From the NCBI GenBank assembly GCA_002840675.1, contig PHBR01000009.1:1-37202 (forward strand): DNA of 37,202 nucleotides, written 5' to 3'. Of the stretch, positions 1 to 10,596 are shown piece after piece. Within the stretch, counting starts at the first letter, position 1; each line of letters starts with the position of its first letter. Both the position numbers and the translations under genes were made by a program. This DNA comes from Chloroflexi bacterium HGW-Chloroflexi-9 (GTDB lineage: Bacteria; Chloroflexota; Dehalococcoidia; UBA2979). The notes under the pieces are model-generated. The model was given only the letters and a program-made list of their open reading frames with translations. It was not told where the DNA came from and made no database searches.

Positions 1-144
1 GAGCGCTTCGGCTCCGGTGGTGGCTACGGCGGCGGTGGCGCTGCGCCCCGCTCCGACGCCCCGCGCCCGGACGCTGCTCCTCGTGACGGTGGTGGCGAGC
101 GGCCCCCGCGCCCGCAGGGCGAGGGCAGCGGACGCCGCTGGTAG
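1..144 (+). CDS. C-terminal tail (5' truncated) of a Gly/Pro/Arg-rich protein, possibly an RNA/ssDNA-binding protein such as polynucleotide phosphorylase or SSB
   Basis: Frame 1 is open from base 1 to TAG at 142-144 (ERFGSGGGYGGGGAAPRSDAPRPDAAPRDGGGERPPRPQGEGSGRRW*) and is followed by a terminator hairpin. Identity is only inferred from composition. Confidence 0.5.
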   Translation, partial: ERFGSGGGYGGGGAAPRSDAPRPDAAPRDGGGERPPRPQGEGSGRRW

Positions 145-176
145 GCGATCGCGCCTCCTACAGGCTCAACCCAGTG

Positions 177-200
177 ACGGCCCGGCATTCGCCGGGCCGT
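177..200 (+). terminator. Rho-independent-like terminator hairpin
   Basis: ACGGCCCGGC-ATTC-GCCGGGCCGT, perfect 10-bp stem with 4-nt loop, followed by cctgttgtct. Confidence 0.75.
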
Positions 201-256
201 CCTGTTGTCTGCACGATCTTCGATGCAGCCCGCGCGACGAGTATCCTGCTCATCCC

Positions 257-931
257 GTGAACGAAGACCCGCTCTTCCCCTACCGCACCACCCCGCGCCG
301 CATCGCCCTCGACGTGATCGAGGCGCTTGCGAGCTGCCCGGCCGTGTCCCGGGTCGCGATCTTCGGCTCGCTGTCGGCCGAGGACCACGACGGCTGGGCG
401 GACGTGGACGCCTTCTGCGCGGTGGAAGGCCCGGACGGCGCCTGGCAGGCCGCCGCCGCGCTCCGTCGCGCGATGCCGATCCGCTGGCACGGCCTGTTCA
501 GCGACCTGCCCGCGCCCTCCGGCCGCCACTGGCTCCTCGGCGAGTCCGTGTTCCACTCGCTCGACCTCTCCTTCGACACGCCCGAGGGCTTCGACCGGCG
601 GCTCCGCGAGGGCATCCGCGGCATCCCCATCGCCACCACGCTCCACATCGAGCGGCCCGGGGTTGCGTCGACGGGGCGGCCCGTGGTGGACGCGGTCACG
701 GAGGAGTACGACTTCACCCACGCGCTCTACGCGCTGACCAAGGGGATGAAGGACTACCTGCGCGGCGCGGAGGCGTGGGACGCGCTGCCGGAGCGGATGG
801 CCGCGCTCGATGCGGCCTTCAAGGCGCTGCGGCACCGCCCGCCCGGCACCGAGGCGGATGATGTGATGAACGAGGCGCGTACGCTCTACTACTCGCTCTT
901 CATGGAGCGGTCGCGGTACGGAGGCGAATGA
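257..931 (+). CDS. Nucleotidyltransferase-domain protein (pol beta-like fold)
   Basis: GTG start at 257 inside ORF 17..931. IFGSLSAEDHDGWADVDAF matches the GS-x10-DxD nucleotidyltransferase motif. The end overlaps the dapB start. Confidence 0.7.
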   Translation: MNEDPLFPYRTTPRRIALDVIEALASCPAVSRVAIFGSLSAEDHDGWADVDAFCAVEGPDGAWQAAAALRRAMPIRWHGLFSDLPAPSGRHWLLGESVFHSLDLSFDTPEGFDRRLREGIRGIPIATTLHIERPGVASTGRPVVDAVTEEYDFTHALYALTKGMKDYLRGAEAWDALPERMAALDAAFKALRHRPPGTEADDVMNEARTLYYSLFMERSRYGGE

Positions 932-1722
932 TGATCCGGGTAGCCGTCAGTGGCGCCGGCCAGATGGGCCGGCTGGTGCTGGACACCGTGGAGGCGCAGG
1001 CGGACATGCAGGCCGTGGGCGTGCTGGAGCCGATGGGCGCCGCCGACCCGGAGCACCGCCTGACCAGCGGCACCGTGCTCGGCGTCCACGCCGACCCCGG
1101 CACGCTGTTCGAGGTCGCCCGTCCGGACGTGGTCGTCGACTTCACGAACGCCGCCTTCACGCCCGCCCTCGTGGATGCCGCGCTCGAACACGGCGTGCGC
1201 CTGGTGATCGGCACCTCCGGTGTGGGTGCCGAGGTGATCGAGCGGCTGCGTCGCGGCTGCGCGGAGGCCGGCCGCGGCTCCGTCTACGCCGCGAACTTCG
1301 CCATCGGCTCCGTGCTGCAGATGTACATGGCGACGATCGCCGCGCGCTACTTCGACAGCGCGGAGATCATCGAACTCCACCATGACCGGAAGGTGGACTC
1401 GCCCTCCGGCACCTCGCTCGCCACCGCCCGGCTGATGCGCGACGCGCGCGGCTCCGACTTCGTCACGAACACCCCCAGCCTCGAACACCTCGAGGGCGCG
1501 CGCGGCGCCTCCTGGGGCGGTGTCCCGATCCACTCGGTCCGCCTCCCCGGCTTCGTCGCCTCGCAGGAGGTGATCTTCGGCGGGACGGGCCAGACGCTGA
1601 CGCTCCGTCACGACTCCACCGGGCGTGACTCCTTCATGCCCGGTGTCGTCCTCGCGATCCGCGAGGTGATGCAGCGCGACCACCTGGTCGTTGGCCTGGA
1701 GGGGCTGGTCGGGCTGGGGTAG
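928..1722 (+). CDS. dapB: 4-hydroxy-tetrahydrodipicolinate reductase
   Basis: MMIRVAVSGAGQMGRLV N-terminal nucleotide-binding motif and ELHHDRKVDSPSGTSL active-site motif. Adjacent to asd and dapA. Confidence 0.95.
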   Translation: MMIRVAVSGAGQMGRLVLDTVEAQADMQAVGVLEPMGAADPEHRLTSGTVLGVHADPGTLFEVARPDVVVDFTNAAFTPALVDAALEHGVRLVIGTSGVGAEVIERLRRGCAEAGRGSVYAANFAIGSVLQMYMATIAARYFDSAEIIELHHDRKVDSPSGTSLATARLMRDARGSDFVTNTPSLEHLEGARGASWGGVPIHSVRLPGFVASQEVIFGGTGQTLTLRHDSTGRDSFMPGVVLAIREVMQRDHLVVGLEGLVGLG

Positions 1723-2121
1723 CGACAGGCGCACGAAACACGGCCGAAGGGTGAGTGCGGAGCCGCCCCCGGGGGTGACTTCGTCTGTTCCCCCTCCGGA
1801 GTACCCCCTGTAAGGACACGAGCGGGCACGCGGGCGTGTGCCGGGCCCGGCTAGCCGAGGCTGCTCACGGCACCGCGACAGACCGTGTTGCCGCGGCCTC
1901 CGCATTCATGTACTCATAGATGTGTTGACCGGGAAAAAGATCCGCTAAGGCGTATAACCCGGTCAGCCCGTTCTGGCGCGCAGCGGTGTCCCGTGTTACT
2001 CTCGCCGAGTACCACAAACGCCACCCTGCGGCGGCGTTTTGCGGCTAGGGGAAGAATCTCCCCCGTGCGAACTTACTTGGTGTGGTAACGAAAAGTATGT
2101 ACGCACGGATTGAGAAAGTCA

Positions 2122-2139
2122 ACCCCCGCCGCCGGGGGT
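2122..2139 (+). other. Hairpin in the dapB-asd intergenic region
   Basis: ACCCCC-gccgcc-GGGGGT, followed by a T-rich stretch (atgtttgtgcctttttc). Confidence 0.45.
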
Positions 2140-2221
2140 ATGTTTGTGCCTTTTTCTGGCGGAGGTTGCCGCCTGATCTGGATCGCTCCGCATGCGAATG
2201 CATGCATGGAGGAGAAGTGTT

Positions 2222-2267
2222 GCGCTGGCGGGCCGTGAGTTCTCGAGGCCCGTGGTCCCGCCAGCGC
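2222..2267 (+). other. Strong structured element in a putative 5' leader
   Basis: GCGCTGGCGGG (2222-2232) pairs perfectly with CCCGCCAGCGC (2257-2267). No T-run follows; an AGGAGG comes just after. Confidence 0.6.
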
Positions 2268-2409
2268 CCCAACCGTTAGGAGGAAGACCCCCATGCGGTA
2301 CGCCGTCGCATGTACAACAATGTGATTGGCTGCTCACCGTTTGTCATTGTCACGCTGCGGCTGCGCTCGAATGTACGGGCGTGGCTGTCCAGACTCAAGG
2401 AGTCTTTCT

Positions 2410-2568
2410 TTGGCCAAGGTCGCACCTTTCCATTCCATCCACCCGGCTGCACGCGTCTACCACGACGAGGGCCGGTGTACGGAAGGCAACAACATCGAGG
2501 CCGATTACCGCCGATCGGGTACCGCGGGGCGCCCGAAGTGCCAGGGCTGCCGCGACATCAGCGGCTAG
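2410..2568 (+). CDS. Small Cys/His-rich (CxxC) protein, 52 aa, possible zinc-binding
   Basis: TTG start at 2410 with AAGGAG at 2397-2402 (7-nt spacer). Product (M)AKVAPFHSIHPAARVYHDEGRCTEGNNIEADYRRSGTAGRPKCQGCRDISG. Lies inside the listed 80-aa ORF 2326..2568, but start and SD support the shorter form. Confidence 0.75.
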   Translation: MAKVAPFHSIHPAARVYHDEGRCTEGNNIEADYRRSGTAGRPKCQGCRDISG

Positions 2569-2645
2569 TCCAGTGGCTGTGGGATGACCAACCTGGCACA
2601 GTTCCCCCGTCTCCCCCTAAACCCGCCCCCGCCGTACACTCGATG

Positions 2646-2669
2646 GACGCCGCCCGACCGGGCGGCGTC
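2646..2669 (+). terminator. Terminator-like hairpin before asd
   Basis: GACGCCGCCC-gacc-GGGCGGCGTC, perfect 10-bp stem with 4-nt loop, followed by gtcatc. Confidence 0.65.
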
Positions 2670-2721
2670 GTCATCACCGGGGGGCGTCGAGGGTGGCGCC
2701 ACCGCATCGAGGAGTCTGATC

Positions 2722-3729
2722 GTGGAGCCGACCGTAGCCGTCATCGGGGCGACGGGCGCCGTGGGGGACGTGTTCCTCCGGGTCGCCGCTGAGCGCGAGT
2801 TCCCGATGAAGAAGCTGAAGCTCCTCGCCTCCTCCCGCTCCGCCGGCACCGTCCTGCACTACCGCGGCCAGCCGATCACCGTCGAAGAGACCACCGAGGC
2901 CTCCCTGGAGGACGCCGACCTGGTCTTCTGCTCCGCCTCCTCCGAGGTCTCGAAGCGCTGGGGCCCGTGGTTGCGCGAGCGCGGCAAGGTCATGATCGAC
3001 GACGGCTCCGCCTTCCGGATGGACCCCACGGTCCCCCTCGTGATTCCCGAGGTGAACGGCGACGACCTGGAATGGCACCAGGGGATCATCTCGATCCCGA
3101 ACTGCACGACGACGCCGCTGGCGATGGCGCTGAACGCGATGCGCCAGGTGGCGCCGCTGTACCGCGTGACCGCGGCGACCTACCAGGCCGTCTCCGGCAC
3201 CGGCGCCGCCGCCGTGCGCGAACTGAACGCGCAGGTCGCCGCCATCGGCCGCGGCGAGCCGGTCCCGCCGCCGACCGTGTACCCCGTCCAGATCGCGATG
3301 AACGTCCTCCCGCAGGTGGATGACTTCGACGAGGACGACTACACCAAGGAAGAGCTGAAGATGCGGAACGAGACCCGCAAGATCCTGCACGAGCAGGACC
3401 TGCGGTTCGCCGCGACCTGCGTCCGCGTGCCGGTGGCCATCACCCACGCGGAGGTGGTGCATGTGGAGTTCACCCGCGAGGCCCCCATGGCCCAGCTGCA
3501 CCAGGCGCTGAAGAACCACCCGGGCATCGTCCTCATCGAAGACCCGAAGCAGTATGTGACCCCCCTTCAGGTGGAGGGCGACGACCGCACGTACGTGTGC
3601 CGGCTGCGCCCGGACCGCACGGTGGACCACGGCGTGACCTTCTGGTGCCTGACGGACAACCTGCGCAAGGGCGCGGCGACCAACGCGATCCAGATCGCGG
3701 AGGAGTTGCTCAAGCGCGGCAAGATCTAG
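2722..3729 (+). CDS. asd: Aspartate-semialdehyde dehydrogenase
   Basis: GTG start at 2722 with GAGGAG SD upstream. VAVIGATGAVGDVFLRV, IISIPNCTTTPLAMALN and YQAVSGTGAAAV motifs. Confidence 0.93.
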   Translation: MEPTVAVIGATGAVGDVFLRVAAEREFPMKKLKLLASSRSAGTVLHYRGQPITVEETTEASLEDADLVFCSASSEVSKRWGPWLRERGKVMIDDGSAFRMDPTVPLVIPEVNGDDLEWHQGIISIPNCTTTPLAMALNAMRQVAPLYRVTAATYQAVSGTGAAAVRELNAQVAAIGRGEPVPPPTVYPVQIAMNVLPQVDDFDEDDYTKEELKMRNETRKILHEQDLRFAATCVRVPVAITHAEVVHVEFTREAPMAQLHQALKNHPGIVLIEDPKQYVTPLQVEGDDRTYVCRLRPDRTVDHGVTFWCLTDNLRKGAATNAIQIAEELLKRGKI

Positions 3730-3831
3730 GGGACGCGCCCGCCAGCGGGACGCGCCCCCTACACTGCCGTCGAGCACTCCCGGCCGCGCGACCCTGATCC
3801 GGGCGCGGCCTCGCCCCGAAGGATCGCTCCC

Positions 3832-4740
3832 ATGCCCGCCGAGTTCGGCCGTCTCCTGACCGCGATGATCACGCCCATGTCCCCGGACGGGAGCGTGGAC
3901 CTGGTCGCCGCGCAGTTGCTCGCGCGCGCCCTCGTCGCCTCCGGGACGGAGGGCATCGTCGCCACCGGCTCCACCGGCGAGGCTCCGACGCTCTCCGAGG
4001 AGGAGACGGTGGCGGTGTGGGCGGCGGTGAAGCGCGCGGTCGGCCCCTCGGTCCCCGTCATCGCCGGGGCCACGAACAACGACACGAGGAAGTCTGTGCG
4101 TATGACGGAAGCGGCGGAGGCGGCCGGGCTGGACGGCGTGCTCCTGACCACGCCCGCCTACAACAAGCCGCCGCAGGCCGGCCTGATCGCGCACTTCCAG
4201 ACGATCGCCAACGCCACCTCGCTGCCGTGCCTGCTCTACAACATCCCGGGCCGCAGCGCCGTGAACATGACCGCCGCCACCATGCTGACGCTGGCGGAGG
4301 TGCCGAACATCGTCGGTGTGAAGGAATCGAGCGAGGACTTCGGCCAGATCGGCCAGGTGATCGCGCACGCGCCGGAGGGCTTCCGGGTCTGGTCCGGCAA
4401 CGACACTGACACGCCGATGGTCATGGCGCTCGGCGGCTACGGCGTGGTGTCGGTCGCCTCGCACCTGGTCGGGACGCAGATCCGGCAGATGCTGGACGCG
4501 TTCCTCGAAGGGCGCGTCGCGGACGCCGCCGCGATCCACCACCGGCTCGCGCCGCTGGTGGGCGCGCTGTTCGTCGAGTCCAACCCGATCCCGGTGAAGT
4601 ACGCCGTGAACCGCGCCGGCCTCGCCGTCGGCGCGTGCCGCCTCCCGCTCGTGCCGCCCTCGCCCGCCGCGCGCGAGCGCATCGATGCGGAGATGGCGCG
4701 CCAGCAGATCGACCTCCGCGCCGCCGTGGCGACGCTGTAG
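3832..4740 (+). CDS. dapA: 4-hydroxy-tetrahydrodipicolinate synthase
   Basis: GTEGIVATGSTGEAPTLSEEE, YNIPGRSAVNMT and VGVKESSEDF motifs of the DapA/NAL family. Confidence 0.94.
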   Translation: MPAEFGRLLTAMITPMSPDGSVDLVAAQLLARALVASGTEGIVATGSTGEAPTLSEEETVAVWAAVKRAVGPSVPVIAGATNNDTRKSVRMTEAAEAAGLDGVLLTTPAYNKPPQAGLIAHFQTIANATSLPCLLYNIPGRSAVNMTAATMLTLAEVPNIVGVKESSEDFGQIGQVIAHAPEGFRVWSGNDTDTPMVMALGGYGVVSVASHLVGTQIRQMLDAFLEGRVADAAAIHHRLAPLVGALFVESNPIPVKYAVNRAGLAVGACRLPLVPPSPAARERIDAEMARQQIDLRAAVATL

Positions 4741-4775
4741 GGGCGCGACCGGGCTCGACTGTCCTCGTGAAAGAA

Positions 4776-4805
4776 ACAGGCCCCCGGCGCGAGCCGGGGG
4801 CCTGT
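4776..4805. terminator. Bidirectional terminator between convergent genes
   Basis: ACAGGCCCCCGGC-gcga-GCCGGGGGCCTGT, perfect 13-bp stem between dapA (+) and the lipoprotein (-). Confidence 0.85.
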
Positions 4806-4835
4806 CCGTCTGTCGACGGTCGGACGCGTCGAGGG

Positions 4836-5768
4836 TTACTCGACGGTCAGCTGGCCGACCATGCCAAGCGCGAAGTGCGGCACGCCCTCCGCGTTCGCGA
4901 AGAAGCAGAGCAGCCCGTACGAGCCGGCCTCCAGGTCAACGACCCAGGACTGGGTCGCGCCCGGGACAATGCCCTGGACGCCGCCGACGAACACGCCCGG
5001 CGGCGGGCCGGTGGGCGTCTCCGCCGTGATGGCGCCGAGGTAGTCCTCCACCGTCGCGCCATCGTTCAGGCGGACGACGGCCATCTCGTGGGCCTCTTCA
5101 CCGTCGTTCGTGAAGGCGACCACGGCCTCACCCGCGGGCACCGTCTCCGGCGCCTCGAACAGGTAGTCGCCGCCGGCGACCTGCACGGTCCCGGCCGGCA
5201 GGGCGACCGTGTTCACCGGCTCGGCCGCGACCTCGAAGGAGGTAACCATGCCCTTTGCGACGTGCGGGACGCCATCCGCGATGTCCGGGATGAAGCACAG
5301 CAGGACGTAGGCGCCGGCTTCGAGCTCGGCGGCGAGCGTCGTGCTCTGTCCGGGGTCGACGGCGCTCGGGCCGCCGGCGTACACGGCCCACTCCGGCAGC
5401 GTCTCTTCGCCGGCGGCGATCAGCGCGGCGAGGTCAGCGGCCGTCTTGCCCTCGGACAGCGCGATGAGCTGGCCGTGGTGCGTCTGCTGGCCGTTGTTGG
5501 TCAGGGTGATGAGGTTCGAGCCGGCAGCGAACGTGCCGTTGAGGGTGAACGCGAAGTCGGTGGCGGTCACGCCCACGGCGTTTGGCTCGGTCGGTGCAGC
5601 CGGGGTGGGCTCCGCCGTCGCCGCGGTGGCCGCGATCGTGGGGGCGGCTTCCGTGGGGGTGGGCTCGGGCTCGTCCTCAGACGAACAGGCGACGGTCAGG
5701 GCCATCGCCGTGGTGACTGCGGCAGCGCCCAGGAGGGCGCGACGCAGCCGGGATCGGCTGGACAACAT
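4836..5768 (-). CDS. Lipoprotein with two tandem cupredoxin-like domains
   Basis: N-terminal signal with lipobox-like MALTVACSSEDEPEPTP. Two repeats each with His, then LLCF...PH...GM (LLCFIPDIADGVPHVAKGM; LLCFFANAEGVPHFALGM). Confidence 0.8.
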   Translation of the reverse strand: MLSSRSRLRRALLGAAAVTTAMALTVACSSEDEPEPTPTEAAPTIAATAATAEPTPAAPTEPNAVGVTATDFAFTLNGTFAAGSNLITLTNNGQQTHHGQLIALSEGKTAADLAALIAAGEETLPEWAVYAGGPSAVDPGQSTTLAAELEAGAYVLLCFIPDIADGVPHVAKGMVTSFEVAAEPVNTVALPAGTVQVAGGDYLFEAPETVPAGEAVVAFTNDGEEAHEMAVVRLNDGATVEDYLGAITAETPTGPPPGVFVGGVQGIVPGATQSWVVDLEAGSYGLLCFFANAEGVPHFALGMVGQLTVE

Positions 5769-5795
5769 GCGTGGGGTCCTTTCAACGCACCGGGC

Positions 5796-5818
5796 GCCCT
5801 CCGCGACGCCCGGAGGGC
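5796..5818 (-). terminator. Hairpin downstream of the 5884..6420 gene
   Basis: GCCCTCCG-cgacgcc-CGGAGGGC. Confidence 0.5.
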
Positions 5819-5883
5819 GGAGTTTGCCGTGCGGAGGAGATACACGGAAGAGCGAGGATGATGCGGATGCGGATGCGGCGCGG

Positions 5884-6420
5884 TCAGGCGGTGGGCGTCG
5901 CGTCGCGCGCGGCGACCCAGCGTTCCCACGTCGCGATCGTCTCGCGGCGCGCGCGCTCGAAGCCGATGCGGTCGCCGTAGTACCCGCCGAGGACGCCCGC
6001 GAGCACCCGCCCGCCGACGAGCAGGAGCAGGCCGTAGGCGATCGTCGCGTAGATCAGCCGGTCCTTGAAGAACGGCACGGCCAGCACCAGCGCGATCCCG
6101 CCGACCATCGCGATCAGCAGGCCCAGGTAGGCGAAGCCGTTCACCCACTTCGCCTCGATCTTGCGCTGCTTGATCAGCGCCTCGGCGATCTCGCGCGGCA
6201 CGGCGTCCACGTTCTTGCGTCCGCTCCGCGCATCCTGGCCGCAGTGGGCGCAGATGGTCGTGTCGCGGGAGACGGGGGTGTAGCAGTTCCCACAGAACTG
6301 CCCGCGGTTGGGCGCCTGTCCCTTCTGCACCGCGACCAGATGCTCCTCCAGCCGCTCGCTGAACAGCGGACATCCATCGTCCGGGCGGAAGCGCTGGTCG
6401 GCCGGGTCGTCGAAACTCAC
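5884..6420 (-). CDS. Zinc-ribbon membrane protein
   Basis: GTG start at 6420 overlapping the stop of the upstream gene (GTGA). FCGNCYTPVSRDTTICAHCGQD zinc ribbon, then two hydrophobic segments. Confidence 0.7.
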   Translation of the reverse strand: MSFDDPADQRFRPDDGCPLFSERLEEHLVAVQKGQAPNRGQFCGNCYTPVSRDTTICAHCGQDARSGRKNVDAVPREIAEALIKQRKIEAKWVNGFAYLGLLIAMVGGIALVLAVPFFKDRLIYATIAYGLLLLVGGRVLAGVLGGYYGDRIGFERARRETIATWERWVAARDATPTA

Positions 6421-6992
6421 GCAGCGCCTCGTCTCGCGTTGGTCCGGCCGAGGTCGGCGGCCAGCGCCGCCAGCACGGTGTCGATGTCGCGGTGGTAGGC
6501 GGCGGCGCGGCCGGACGGCGAGGGCATCACCCACACCTGCGCGCCCTCCAGCGGCGGCACGTCCTGCCGTCCCCATCCGCGCGCCCGCCAGGCACCCGGG
6601 TAGAGCGCGGCGAACGGGCGGACGGCGGTGAAGCAGACCGCGCGAGGCGTGGCCGGGGCGAGGCGTGCGCGGAACGCCGGGATCGCTTCGCGCAGTTCGT
6701 CGTCGGTCACCAGGCTGCTGTCCGTGATCACGCGCTTCACGAGGTCCGTGAAGCCGATGCCGTCCTGCGCGAGCGCGGCGTCGTCCTCGGGCGTCAGTTC
6801 GCGCGAGGCGAGCGGCGAGCGGGAAATGCAGCGCCAGAAGGCGTTGCCGGGGTGGCCGTAGTAGTGGCCTCGTTCCGCGGAACGCTCCCCGGGGTTGATG
6901 CCGACGAAGACGAGGTCGAGCCCGGGCGTCAGCAGGTCGGGCAGCGTGGGGAGTTCCCCCGCGCTATGCGACCGCGACATACGAGTACTCAT
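6417..6992 (-). CDS. mug: Mismatch-specific (G:T/U) uracil-DNA glycosylase, Mug/TDG family
   Basis: LVFVGINPGERSAERGHYYGHPGNAFW and WVMPSPSGRAAAYHRD are Mug/TDG motifs. Start chosen as ATG 6992 (MSTRMSRSHS...); 6980 is also possible. Confidence 0.85.
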   Translation of the reverse strand: MSTRMSRSHSAGELPTLPDLLTPGLDLVFVGINPGERSAERGHYYGHPGNAFWRCISRSPLASRELTPEDDAALAQDGIGFTDLVKRVITDSSLVTDDELREAIPAFRARLAPATPRAVCFTAVRPFAALYPGAWRARGWGRQDVPPLEGAQVWVMPSPSGRAAAYHRDIDTVLAALAADLGRTNARRGAA

Positions 6993-7482
6993 GGTGGCCC
7001 AGCATGACACCCAGCCAGAGCACGCCCATCGAGACCATGATCAGGAGCACGGTGAACAGGAGCGACTTCATCCGCGTCCGCTCCAGTAGCCCCGCGTCGC
7101 CGGTGCCGGCCAGCACGGCGTCGGAGAGCGCTCGGATGCGGCGACTGAAGACGAAGGTGTGGGCGAGGATCAGCCCCAGCAGCAGCGTGAACAGCGTCAT
7201 CTTGGTGATGAAGATCTGCCCGTATCGGTAGGCCGTCATGTCGTCCTGGATGTGCTGCGGCGTGACCGTGTAGAACTGGTTCAGCCCGGTCGCCAGCAAC
7301 ACCACGAGCGAGAGTCCCGCGAGCAGCCCGAAGCGGCGCGATACCACCTGGATGACGTCTCGCCGGAGCCGCTCGTCGCTGATCAGCCACGTGGACGGGA
7401 TGACGGCGTAGAACATCAACACCTGCGGGCCGATCAGGATCGCGGCCGCGGTCAGGTGGATCATCAACGAGACCATGTCCAA
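6964..7482 (-). CDS. Integral membrane protein (DUF2269/CopD-like)
   Basis: About four hydrophobic segments with N-terminal MDMVSLMIHLTAAAILIGPQVLMFY. 3' end overlaps the start of mug. Confidence 0.65.
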   Translation of the reverse strand: MDMVSLMIHLTAAAILIGPQVLMFYAVIPSTWLISDERLRRDVIQVVSRRFGLLAGLSLVVLLATGLNQFYTVTPQHIQDDMTAYRYGQIFITKMTLFTLLLGLILAHTFVFSRRIRALSDAVLAGTGDAGLLERTRMKSLLFTVLLIMVSMGVLWLGVMLGHHEYSYVAVA

Positions 7483-7511
7483 GGGTGCTCCTCCCGAAGG
7501 CTACCCAGCCG

Positions 7512-9651
<2,140 letters not shown>

Positions 9652-9665
9652 CGCCAGCGCGATCG

Positions 9666-10565
9666 CTAGCCGGCGCGCTCCCGCGCCTCGATCGCGGCGA
9701 TCTGTTCGAGCAGCGCGCGGGCGCGACGCACGGAGCGCCGGTCGACGGCGCGGTCGGTCGCGGGCGCCTCGATCACCTCGCCGGCGACGACGCCCGCCCA
9801 TTTCCCGCGGGCGCGCACCGCCTCCCACTCCACGAGGATGGCGCGGGCGATCGCGACTTCGGTCGGGTCGGGCGTGAAGAGCGAGTTCATTCCTCGCGCC
9901 GTGCCCTCGTGGTGCACGGTGACGCCGGCTGCACCGAAGTCGTGCGCCCTCGCCGGCATCGCGGTGAGTTCCGGGCGGTGGTGTTCCACGTTCAGCGCCC
10001 ACGGGAGGCGCACGGTGTGCGCGGCGATCGCCACGTCCGCCATCGCGTGCTCATAGACCGCACTCGCTCGCGCGCCCAGTCGCAGGTCCTCGCGTAGCCC
10101 GGTCAGGCTGAGCATGACCGCGCCGAAGCGGTCGACCGACCGCAGGATGCCGGGCAGCACGGCCAGCGCCTCCGCCGACTCGATCTCGGGGATGAGGCGA
10201 ATGCCGCCCGGCGTCAGGCGTGAGCGCATCTCGCGCTTGCGGATCTGCACGTCCGCGTCGCGGGCGTCCTGCGGCTGCTCCGTGTCGGAGAGGATGACCG
10301 CGGTCAGCCACGCGCCGACCACCGCGTCCAGGTCCGCCTCCATCTCGCCGGTGACGGTGGAGGAGACGCGCGCGAACACGGGCCGCCCGGCCTTCGCGAT
10401 CGCCTGCGCGGCGCGGCGGGCCTGCGAGCGGGCCTCGTCGCGCCGGCCCTGCACGCTCGGGAGTGCGAGGTCAATCAGGACGGCGTCGGCGGCGGTGGTG
10501 CGCGCCGCGGCGAGTGCGGGCGCGTCCAGCGCGTCGACGACCAGGGTGCTGCGCAGCGCGAGCAT
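9666..10565 (-). CDS. HpcH/HpaI aldolase / citrate lyase beta-subunit-like (CitE-like) protein
   Basis: RSTLVVDALDAPAL...AVLIDLALPSV, GIRLIPEIESAEAL and LSLTGLREDLRLG, typical of CitE-like TIM barrels. Confidence 0.8.
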   Translation of the reverse strand: MLALRSTLVVDALDAPALAAARTTAADAVLIDLALPSVQGRRDEARSQARRAAQAIAKAGRPVFARVSSTVTGEMEADLDAVVGAWLTAVILSDTEQPQDARDADVQIRKREMRSRLTPGGIRLIPEIESAEALAVLPGILRSVDRFGAVMLSLTGLREDLRLGARASAVYEHAMADVAIAAHTVRLPWALNVEHHRPELTAMPARAHDFGAAGVTVHHEGTARGMNSLFTPDPTEVAIARAILVEWEAVRARGKWAGVVAGEVIEAPATDRAVDRRSVRRARALLEQIAAIEARERAG

Positions 10566-10596
10566 GGCGAATCCCGTCTGTTGAGGTGGGCGCAGC

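Noticed and set aside
1925-1958. Possible promoter TTGACC...TATAAC
   Set aside because: Spacer is 22 nt, too long for a normal sigma-70 promoter; kept only as part of the structured-leader observation.
2674-4542. 622-aa minus-strand ORF antisense to asd and dapA
   Set aside because: Arg/His/Val/Gly-rich translation typical of the antisense frame of high-GC coding DNA; the plus strand encodes clear Asd and DapA.
4635-5861. 408-aa plus-strand ORF over the cupredoxin-like lipoprotein
   Set aside because: It crosses a 13-bp terminator and is antisense to a lipoprotein with a clear signal peptide and tandem repeats.
5859-5880. Short gatgcggatgcggatgcgg tandem repeat
   Set aside because: Only about three 6-bp units just before a stop codon; too short to interpret.
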